Of a DNA stretch of 64,000 bases, positions 50,801-62,800 are shown one piece after another (positions within the stretch are counted from its first letter, which is position 1; each line of letters opens with the position of its first letter). The notes under the pieces were generated by a model. It saw only the letters and a program-made list of their open reading frames with translations, was not told where the DNA came from and ran no database searches. The stretch is taken from contig JAKSXM010000002.1 in NCBI GenBank assembly GCA_022575985.1, forward strand, positions 16,107,001 through 16,171,000, read 5' to 3'. Position numbers and translations under genes: made by a program. The DNA is from Anagrus nilaparvatae. Its lineage: Eukaryota > Arthropoda > Insecta > Hymenoptera > Mymaridae.

Positions 50801-53800
50801 TATGGGTTGGTTTATTATTGAGTTTCAAAATAATTTTATCGGGTTTTATGAGAAAAATTAAAGTTTTTTTTCAATTTTTCAAGTTTTAATATTTAAATCT
50901 CTTTGCAATCCCTTTTTTAGTCAATAATTGCTCCTAAAATTGCTTACAAAAATACTTAAAATAATAATAAATATTCAAAAACAGTAACCCTTTTTAGAGC
51001 TCCTTTACTAATAAGTAAAATTAGCCTTTGCAGCAAAAGAATCGCTTTCTAATTTCAATAATTATTTCTTGATAAAATCAAAATCACCTAAATTCCTCTG
51101 CATACCAAAGAAAAATATTGAAATTCAAAGATTTGAAAAAGCTTAATTTACCATTAAAAGATCCGAAAAAAATATTTTGAAATATACTCAAAAACAAAAC
51201 CCCTAAAACTCTGCACCATTCAATAACATCAATCCATATACAACACACGCATAATTAATCCTTTCATGCATTAACAAACTAATTTAAATAAACGCTAAAA
51301 TTGAGTTTAAAAAAAATTCAACAATAAAAAAAAGTAGGTAATATGATAATTTATATGCATTAAAGGATTATTATTAGTAATATACACAAACATACATATA
51401 TTAACATTAATTAAAGACACCAACACACACATATGTAAGCTCGCAATAATACAAATTGTTTATGTGTACGCACCTTTATTTAAGCACTATATTAAACAAA
51501 AATGTGTATAATTTATTCAACAAAAATAATATGATATTAAATTTATGTTTACTTGTTTCTTTGTATCATAAAAAATTATTATTTACACGCTGTTTTATGC
51601 ATATGGATAATTACGTACGTGTATGTATGTATATGTCAACATACACATACTATTTTTATCTTGATAACCTAAATATGAGAAATTTTTTAATTTTGGTAAA
51701 TTAGAATTTAAATTTATTAAATTGAGTCGTTTAAAAAAAAAGTGTCTTAAATTTTAATGACCGTGATAATATGCTTGATGTCAGCAGTTAATTTATATAT
51801 CACTTAATTTTTTAAATACTTGAGGGTGATCAGCAAATTTTCTATGCACTTAAAATTAGCCTTCAATAATTTTATTATTTTTTAGAATAATCGATATTCT
51901 ACTTGAATAATTAACCAAACTCAGCAAAAATATCTACTTTATACGCAAAAGTGAATTTTCCATCCAAATAAAATTTTTTATTGGAACTATGTTAAATTCT
52001 CAATGATTCAAAAATTATAAACAAGCTCCTAATTCAGGTTTAGATAAATAATGAATCTTTAGATAAATAATGAAGCTTCTGATACACCCTCTAATTTGCT
52101 TACCTTCTACATGTTTTTGACGTGAAATAATTTCCTCAAATAATAAAATCTTTGTAAATACGACTCAGTCAGCTTTTCAAGCGTTAAACATCATACTCGA
52201 TAAAAAACCTTTATGTCATAAATGACTTTGATCGAAATGCCTTTGTAAAAAACAAATATTTTTAATCTTCAAATTAATAGCATTATTTACTAAGTCTCAC
52301 AGGATGTTATTTACGTCTGTTTAATCAGTCCCAGTAAAACAGTATTTTCTACAAGATCAAAGAATCCTACATAAAATATTCTTTGACTTCACTGTAAAAA
52401 GTAACTTTCTTATATTAACAAAAAAATTAGAACATTTTCGAAAAATTAGTAAATTTTCGAAAAAATTTGTAAATATTCGTAAAAAATCGTATATTCACTA
52501 AATTTAGTATATTAACGAGAAATTCGAGTATTCTCGATTTTTTTTGTGAATTCGCAAGAAAAATTGATAATTTACAATTTTTTTTCGAAAATTTACAAAA
52601 AATAGTTGTAAATTTATGAAAAATAGTTGTGAATTTACAATTTTTTTCGTAAATTACCAAAAAAAAATCTAGAATTCTCGAATTTTTCGATAATTTACTA
52701 AATTTAGTTAATTTACGATTTTTATCGAATATTTACAAATTTTTTTGAAAATTTACTAATTTTTCGAAAATATTCTATTTTTATTCTTAATCTAAGAAAG
52801 TTACTTTTTACAGTGTTCAGTTAAAAACAAAAAATAAATTACACACATTAACTTAAATGCAATAAATGTGCAAGCACATAAACATCACATATTATGCAAA
52901 AAAATTTAAGAAAAAATCAAAGTAATTATTGCTATTAAATATAAATAAATTAAAGATACAAAAAAAATACACATTAATATTTTTAATCACGCAGTAAAGG
53001 GCAGTTAATTGTTGTGAATATTATTAATTTATTAATTGTGTGCGTTATTAATTACAATATATAATAATAAAATATTTTGCAAATATTTTGCAAATATTTT
53101 ATGCTGCGAAATTTTTTTTTTTAGTTTTGCTGTAGGTTAATTATTAGTTTATAGTTTTTAGTGAATTATTTTTATTTATTTTATTTATTCAAGATACTAA
53201 AAATGGTAAATTTTTCGAAAATTTTAAGATTAAGCAAATTGACTGTTCCTTAACGAATTTTGGGTCTGTAAAAAATTTTTGGAAAAAATTTAAATAAACT
53301 AAAGTTTCTAATTACTCAAAAATGTATAAAATTTCTAAGACCATTTTTACCCACCCAAAATACCACAAACTCAAATTGCTCCAATAATAAAATTTTTATT
53401 ACTATTAACATTATTAGTATCTTGTGTCCATAAAAAAAAAAAATTTAAGTTTTATTTAATGTACATAGTAACTCATACTTCCTAACTATACATCCTGAAA
53501 AAACTAACTTCATGAAGAAAAAAAACTTCCTCTTATTTTATATCCAATATTTTTTCTTATATTCGAATCACTTTTATATTATAGTTGACCAGTTTTTCTT
53601 TATACTATCTAACTTTTTTATAAATTTATTGAATTTTTTTCAATTTGATAAACCATAAAATATACTAAGTTTATTAAATTCTGCTCTATAAATAAATTAT
53701 ACTTTTTTATTTTATCAAATTCCCAATACTCATTTTTTGAAATTTAAATTCCTTATCTTTTACTTAATTTATTAAAAAAAATAAAGAAAACTTAAGTAAA

Positions 53801-56800
53801 ACTTAAATGTTCAAATTATTCATTTTACTTAAATAAAGCTCTTGAGTAAATTGGTCATTTATTAAATTAAAAAAAAAAAGAAAAAAAAAATTGTATATAT
53901 TACCGACCTTATTAAATTTATACACTTTTATCTTAATTAAATAAAATTTTTTTTGTGTTTAAGGAATTGAAAAAAAAGGCTTAAATTTATATTTTTCTTT
54001 TTAGTTATATTTAGTTTGAAGGAATCTATGCATAGCTTAAACTATTTAAGGTGTATTTGTGTATTTGTGAGAGTCTTAGAATTTTACTTTGAAATTTTCT
54101 TTTAGGTTCTGCTACTATATTGAAGAGAATTTTAATATTTTTGCTTTTATTTCTTTGAAGTATTTATAATTAAGTGAAAGAAGGAAATTTTTTTTAGAGA
54201 CCAAGCATAGTCGAGGCGCCAGCAATGTTAAAAGCGAGTAAAATTTTAAATGAAATGAAACGGATCGCCCTAGTGGATTATACGTATTTTGGTTCACTAG
54301 AAACGATTATGAAAGTTTTATCCATTTTCCACGTACAAATTTTTGAAAGATATTGCTGATTGAGCTACATTTTGGAATGCTTCCCAGGTTCTCGGGATCG
54401 CTGATCGCGATTCTGAAATTAGATTTCAAATTCAAAAGGGTGAACTCATTATTCTAGATTTTAAGCTTCGAAATCAGTAATTTAAGTTATTTTAAGTATT
54501 TCAAAGATGATCTATAGATTTTGGAGTCGTTGATATCGATTAAAAAATTAGATTTTATGACTTCCTTTAAAATGTTTGAAATAACTTAAATTACTAATCT
54601 TATGGTTATTGGAAATCCAGGATTTAGAGTACACCATTTTGAATTTAAAACATTGGATTTCAGAATTGTCATCAATGACCCCAAAAATCTGAAGGTAGAC
54701 TAAAATTTGGCTCATTTAGCAATATTTAAAAAAAAAAACTGGCAATGCCCTTCAAAATCGTTTTCATTGAACAAAAATACGTATAATTTACTAAATTGAA
54801 TACATTTTACTCCAATTAAAACTTTTGGATAACAGATATGCAAACGATAAGAATATTATTTTTATTCAACTTTTTCATAAAAAGCATAAAAATTTGTTTG
54901 GTTTGTATATAAAAAATTCCAGTCACTAATTATACCAATTTTTTTTCTCCAAATTTTGATTAATGTTAATTTAATGAACTATTATTTTCAAAAAATAAAT
55001 CTTTAGACGATTCTAAATCAATAATCTATACTTAATTATCGTAATGTCAACCAATTTATTGACTTATACTACTAGTATATAACTTCCTACAAATCTTCAT
55101 CAACCTTTGACATTGAATAGGATATTAATCTCTCTTAATCGAATTTCAATTTCTGTTTAGACATCCCTTTTTAATATATTGACCTTTCCTACTGTTTAAA
55201 AAATTTTAAATTAGCTTCAATATTCAGTAATGAAAAACATAATTTGGGAAGTTGCATTTACTTATCTTCTGTCTACTCGTATATTGATCTGTACTACTTA
55301 TTAAGAAAGTTTTTAAAACCTTAGTTGTTTTGAAAAAAGTAAGAATTTTAAGCCATTTTCAAAAATTACAAAAACTAATAACATCCAAAAGCAGAACCTA
55401 AAAACGTTTCAAATTGAATCAAAAATTTTCTAGACCCTAACTAGGTCAAGTTTGCCTAAATTCCTTCATTTATAAAAAGCTATAATAGTATTAAAATTTT
55501 GTTGAGTAGTTTACAATACTTAAAACACGTTTTATAGTAATATTTTATTAAATATTATATAAAGTAGGAAAAGTTTATATAGTTAAATAACGAAATATTA
55601 AAGCTAAAATATATAGATGTAGAGATTGCATATTCATTAACTTAATAAAACTTGATCGTATAGGACCAAGCTAAAGTGGGTAAAGCTATTTGTTAAAAGG
55701 CGAAAGCATATAGCTCTTCTTATGCATATATTATATGTATATGAGTAAATCTTTAAGACTTTTGGGTATTTATGAGCTACATTTTGAAAGGCATTTTTTT
55801 TCTCTGGTGATTTTGCAGTTACGATTTTTTGGTGGTTTTTAATCGGATATGAAATCTGTGGTCTCGTTTTCTTAATATTTTAACGTGAAATCATTCAATT
55901 AATTAATAAAGCTATGCTTCAATTTTTTAGCAAATTCTAGCTAGAACCTAAGCTGAACTTTTAGCTTAGTTTTAAGAAATTTTAATAAAACTGAAACACA
56001 GTCACCTAATGTCAATAGTTATTCAAATTAATTGTACAAACGTGAATTTTATGAAATACAAAATTTCCAAAAAGTCCAATGGCAAAATCGACAGAGCAAA
56101 ATAATTGTTTACAAAATTTAACTTTGTTTATATTTAGAAGTTTCAAATAATTTACTCATACATGATGTAAATAAGTTTTATATATTAGACTTTGGTTAAT
56201 TTTGACATTTCCATTCTGCTATTATTAATTCGTCCTAATTATTTCATAATAATCTGCATCAAAAAACTGAGAAGCAGTTTCATTTTGGAAATGCTTTAAG
56301 ATTTACTGTGCCACAATAAACTGTAAAAAAAATACCTAAGATAATTAATTGAAATTTGAAATTTTTTAATTTCCTTTCTCCCATACAAGCAGTTTTCTTG
56401 GAAATCAAAAATTATGTTACCCTTCAAATTAACCAAATTTTCAAAATAGTTCGAAAACAATGTAAATACTGATCTAAATGAACCAATGTGGCTAAAATGT
56501 TTGCAACCTTATCTTTCGTGATTTTAAAACTTCAAATCTAAAATAATCCAAAGTTAAATATATAAAATATATTTATAATATTATGCAACTCTCTAAATAA
56601 TATACCCAACGTACATATAATATATTTAGTTTACGAATTGTTAGCTTAAATATAGTTTACACACATAATATTGCTTTTAATATATCTTAGATATAATTTT
56701 AATATATTCGCATTTAGATGTCTTAATTAATATATATAAAATAATATTTTATAAAATATTTAGCGGTATTTATTAATGTATATTAGGCCAAAAATCTAGT

Positions 56801-59800
56801 TTTTCTTAAAAAATTAAAAGTAAATAAAATTTAGATTTATTTAGATTTTAAGTAAAATGAGCAGCCTTTTAATACGTGTAGCACATGTGTGATTAGTTTT
56901 TTTTACGTGTATAGCAAAAATTTTAAAATGCAGTTCCTTAATTCTTATCCTGTTAAAGTGTAAAAAGTCGTATGCCTAATTTCTTGTTTATTTATTGCAT
57001 ATTCTGCATTGATCGAAGGATCTTCTAATGTTTATGCAAATTATTGAGAATTAAAATATTTTTAAAAATGTATAAAATTCTTCTAGGGTAAATGCATCAG
57101 TAAATGTCAGTGAATGACTAATATATTTGAGTCATTTACTTTGAAGGCAATCAGTCATTCATTGACGCATTTACCCTATATTGAAAAATCAGAGCTTCAA
57201 TTTTTAAAGTTAATTTTAAGTTGCAAAATGCAATATTATCAATTACAAAAAAAAATATTCTAATGGATATACGATTTTTTACAAAGCAATAATTAATTAC
57301 ATAACCTAAAAGTAGTAAACCTAACCTCAACTCCAATTAAAAAATTTAAAATCCTTCTCGCAGCTAATAAATCTATTATTTAATAATTAAAAATTTATTA
57401 TTTTTATAAATAATTTTTAAAAAATAAATATATAATTATTATTATTATTATTATCAGCGCTTTGCGCTAGAGGCGCGTGTATCGCAAATTATTTGGCATA
57501 AAACGCTTTTATATTAAAAAAAAAATTAAATTTTAACTTAAATAATAAATAATTAATATAAAAATTATTTATTTTAGGATTTTCAAGAGCTTCCTATCTT
57601 AAATCGAAAGTCAAAAATAAAGGAGCCTGTGTGGAATTTTGGAGAAGTGAAAAAAGGTTTCGTTTTTGGATACGACATACAGTCAAAACACAATGGTTTT
57701 ATTGGTTTGTCATTATCCTTGTATTTTTCAACACAGCTTGCGTAGCCGTTGAACATTATGGACAACCTGAATGGCTAACGGAGTTTCTTTGTGAGTTAAA
57801 TTTTTATGCGAGTAAATTATATTAGTGAATAAATAATGAAATAATTTTTCCTCGACAGATTACGCCGAATTTGTATTTCTTGGTCTGTTCATGTTAGAAA
57901 TGGTGATAAAAATGTACGCCTTAGGTCCACGCATATATTTCGAATCGAGTTTTAATAGATTTGATTGCGTGGTAATCTCAGGCTCAATATTTGAAGTAAT
58001 ATGGTCAGCGGTTAAATCCGGATCATTTGGATTCTCCGTCCTGCGAGCACTTAGGCTTTTAAGGATATTCAAAGTGACAAAATATTGGGCGAGCTTGCGA
58101 AACCTTGTAATTTCATTGCTCAGTTCAATGCGTAGTATTATATCTCTTCTGTTCTTGCTCTTCCTGTTCATTCTCATATTTGCCCTACTCGGCATGCAGC
58201 TTTTTGGTGGCCAATTCAATTTTGAAAGCGGTACACCACCAACTAATTTTAACACCTTTCCCATAGCACTACTCACTGTCTTCCAAGTAAGTTATTTAAT
58301 AATAATATTTTATTGTCGCATATTATTATGTTCTAAACTTATCAACCTACTAAAGATATTGGAAAAGATAAATTCTTACTAGCCTTTTCCTATATTTACT
58401 TTCATGACAAAAAACTATTTCTGTTCTTCGGATATAGCTTATTTTAGATATTGCTTTCAAGTTATTCATTCATCTATGTATTGGTTTTAAGTTTTATATA
58501 GCAAACTTTGCAGAAGAAAAATCAATATTAAGACTTTTATCGTAATTATAATCATGTAAAATTAAAAAAAAATTTTTATGCATCAAAATTATTTACTAAA
58601 AAAAATATCAAATCTTTGTAGAAAAACCTTTTAAAAGTCAACAACCTCTTACTCAAATAAGTATAAATTTTTCCAAAGATTTTGAACAATATATGAGCTT
58701 TTCATATGAATAGGTACATCCAGATGCCATTGTTTTGAAACTCATAAAATCGTTTATAAGTTTATTTTCGTGCCAAATACATTTTTGGTATCATCCCAAT
58801 GTAATATTTTTAAAAAGCAAATATTAAACTGTAGTATAAAAATGAAAATGACAAAAATACAATATGTTGAAATGGGTTTGAAAAAATTATTATAAAATAT
58901 GTAGACATATTAAATAAAATATTTTAAGATTTATTATAGACAATTGCTATGTTGCCAAATAAATATGTTTTTATAAAAAATATTCGGGTAAATTCAGATA
59001 ATTTTATTGAAATAAGAATTTTTGAATCTTGATTTCTTTTAAAAAGTCTATAAGACAGACAGAATGAATTTATTGATTTTTCTAAAAATTGATTTCATCA
59101 TCTTTCCTAATTTAAGGCCAAATTGGTCTATTTTCTAATTATAAACATAGAATTCGTCGGAAGTGGATTTTTTCCGTCGGGCGCAAGAGGACTTTCCTTT
59201 TGCCACTAATTTCTGCTTATGACTAGCGGAATTTTTTTTCTAGCTCAAACGATTAAAAATTAAAATAAATTTTCATTCGCTCATTTAGAATATGCGCGCA
59301 GTGGTACAATGTGAAAAAAGGAAAGAAAACAATTTTTTTTGAATTTTTTTTTACGTTTCAAGTAATTTACAATCGTTTGAGCAAGAAAAAATGCGCTAAT
59401 CAGTTGATAAAAGTCAAACGTGCATTATAGAAAAATTGGAAAAAATTAATTTAGATTTTTAAGAAAAACTAAAAAGACAAATTGAAATAAAATTTTACTC
59501 AGAAAAATTATCTGGATCTATCCATATACCAGCATTAAGTATTATTTTATTATTAACTTTCTTTTCCTCTTAACAAATAATATAAAAATTTTTTTTTTAA
59601 TTTTTATTACATAAAATATTTTTCAGTCAAATTCTCAAAGGAGAAACTGATACATAAAAATCTTTTATTCTGATTTGCTTTTTTTACCTGCTGAAAAGAA
59701 AGAAATAAAATAAAAAGATAATTACAAACTAGCTTGAGGTTGGTTGACCTGAATTGACAAAGAAGACGAATCCCTTTTATTCCCATATAATACTTTGGTG

Positions 59801-62800
59801 CTTTTGACATTTTGAATTTTATATATAAGTTTTTGCTTTGAGATTTCTATGCAGTATATAAATAAAGTCTTATTACAGAGTAATATCACAAGAAATTGTT
59901 TTGGCAGTTACGTTATGTTGATTCAAATATATATATTTTAGCAGGAATTCAATTTTGTATGTAAACTTTATTCTTTTTTATTTCTAGAAATTATAATTTG
60001 TCAAAGGATAAAATTTTATGCATTTACTAAAGAAATTACTTTTAAATTCATAATTAGTTATTTATAAAACAAGGAAGCCTAATTGCTTTAGTTAATTAAT
60101 ATATTTGTCTTTTTTTAGTTAAAAGGACTTTTTCTTGCACTTAAGTTTTATTTAAATTTTTAGTTGAATTAAAAAAGAGAGGTTCAGTTGTTTCGGTTGT
60201 CATAATTGCACTTCGTTTGTAGGGATCAGTTTATTCTGTCAAAAAAATGATATCCATAGTTCATCTAATTCTAAGTCAAGGCTTGAAAATAAACCCCCAA
60301 ATAAAAAAAGTGACCTATAAAAAATTGGTTAGCAGGGTAACATAAAGATAGTTTTAGAAAAGTGCCATTTTAGACCAAGCAAGCTAGCTGTTCCAAGCTA
60401 AGTAGGTCCATTCAGGTAAATTTTCAGTATTCAAAATGTTTTATCGATACGATAAACTGAACCCGCAGTTGAAGTGCAGTCTAGAGACTCGATGTAAAAT
60501 CAGTAACTACCATTTTCCCTTCTAAATTCTTCATGTTCATAAAGAGATTCATAAAAAGTGTATTAAAAAAAAATGCGAAGAAATAAAGTACAGAACTAAT
60601 AAATCAGTTTTTTGAAATTGATAAATCTCCATTTTTTAGTGAACTTCTCAAATCTTCATTTTCCCTAATGTACAAACTCGACTGAACTTTAAATAAAAAA
60701 GACATTGATAAAAACTAGAAGAAAAAACGTACATAGTAAAAAATTTTGATGCAAAAAAATTCCATATTTTTTCTCACATTTTTTTTATCATTAAACCAAA
60801 CATAATATATTTTAATTTTATTACCTAATCTATTATGCATGAATAAATAAACGATAAATTTAAAAAAACATAAATTTTTTATAACATAATTTTTCCTTAC
60901 AAATGTAATTTTTATCTTTAAATATTTTTTTTTTTTCGTCTCTTTTATTATTTACTTTTGTAAAAAAATAAAAGTGTGAGCAAATAATACTATAAAATTG
61001 TAAAAAAATAGAATAAAATACAAAAATTCCTTGAAAATAAAGTCTACTGTAGTAGAATTTCTTTGTTCAAGAAAATTCTTTGCTTTTTTTATATAAGATT
61101 TTTTTTTCTTTTTATCAAGTTTTTCTTTGTCTGCTATCTTTTCTTTTCAGAATTTTTTTTCTTCTGTAATTTTTTGTTTTTAATTTTAATTTACGGGAAA
61201 TATTTACGAACGATTCTATTCAATACTAAAACAATAAGTTTGGAACATATAATTGATCAAGTTTGACCAATTTTTATTTCATAATGTTTTAATAATCATG
61301 TTGTGCTTGGTTAGATATTGACTGGCGAAGATTGGAACGAAGTTATGTATCAAGGTATCCAATCTCAAGGTGGTCATAAAAAGGGCATGGTTTACTGTCT
61401 ATACTTCATAATCCTGGTACTTTTTGGTAACTACACACTGCTTAACGTATTCTTGGCTATCGCTGTCGACAATTTAGCGAATGCGCAAGAATTAACAGCT
61501 GCTGAAGAAGAGCAGGAAGAAGAAGATAAAGAAAGACAAAATTTAGAGCTCGAAAAAGAAATGGAATCCTTGCAGAAACCTACAGATGGATTAGTACCAA
61601 ATATGGGTATGAATTCTTCGAGTCCATCCCAAAATCAGTGAGTAAATTGATATCTTTTATCTGAATTTCATTTAATATGCTTAAATAATGTTTTTGTGCG
61701 AGCAGAAAAAGTGGAAAAGGAGTTAAACAAGAATCAGACGAGAAAAAACAAGACGATGACGACGATTCGGGACCAAAACCAATGCTGCCATACTCGTCTA
61801 TGTTTATATTGTCCCCCACAAACCCGTGAGTATTTTTACTAGTTGAATAACCCAGTCGATGAAAAATTTTAATAAAACTTTTAATTTACAGTATTAGAAG
61901 AGCTGCCCATTGGGTCGTTAATCTTCGATACTTCGACTTTTTTATCATGGTAGTCATCTCATTATCTAGTATAGCATTAGCAGCAGAAGATCCAGTAAAT
62001 GATTCGAATCCTCGAAATACGATATTAAACTACTTCGATTATGCATTTACTGGTGTATTTACAGTAGAGATGCTCTTAAAGGTCGTGGATCTTGGAATTA
62101 TTTTACATCCAGGTTCTTATTTAAGAGAATTCTGGAACGTTATGGACGCAATTGTCGTTATTTGTGCCGCGGTGTCTTTTGCTTTTGATATGACTAGTGA
62201 AGCTGGTGGTTCCGCGAGTAAAAATTTATCGACTATTAAATCGTTAAGAGTTCTCAGGGTACTCAGACCCCTCAAAACTATAAAAAGAGTGCCGAAACTC
62301 AAAGCGGTGTTTGATTGTGTAGTGAACAGTTTAAAGAATGTCATAAACATTCTCATTGTGTATATATTGTTTCAATTCATTTTCGCTGTAATCGCGGTAC
62401 AACTTTTTAACGGCAAATTCTTCCATTGCACCGATGATAGCAAATATACGAAGGATGACTGCCAGTAAGGCTTTTGTTATTGAAATAGCAATGGTTTTAT
62501 TACAAAAGAAATTACTCAAATGAGAAAATGTCTTATTTATTTCAGAGGTTACTACTTTGTTTTCGAAGAAAGCGAGTTACATCCGGAAGCAAGAGAGCGG
62601 AAATGGGAATCCCAAAGTTTTCATTACGACAATGTAATGGTAGCCATGTTAACTTTATTCGCTGTACAAACTGGAGAAGGCTGGCCTCAAATCCTACAAA
62701 ATTCTATGGCTGCTACGTATGAAGACAAAGGACCCATTCAAAATTTTCGTATCGAAATGTCGCTTTTCTATATTGTATATTTCATCGTATTTCCATTCTT

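Larger units (their letters stand above)
52816..57577 (+). other. Rest of the intron before domain II
   Basis: Apart from the repeats at 54340 and 57084 this is AT-rich spacer. No exon was recognised. It ends in acceptor tattttag. Confidence 0.5.

Noticed and set aside
57860..58276. 138-codon minus-strand open frame opposite the domain II exon
   Set aside because: Antisense shadow of conserved channel coding sequence.
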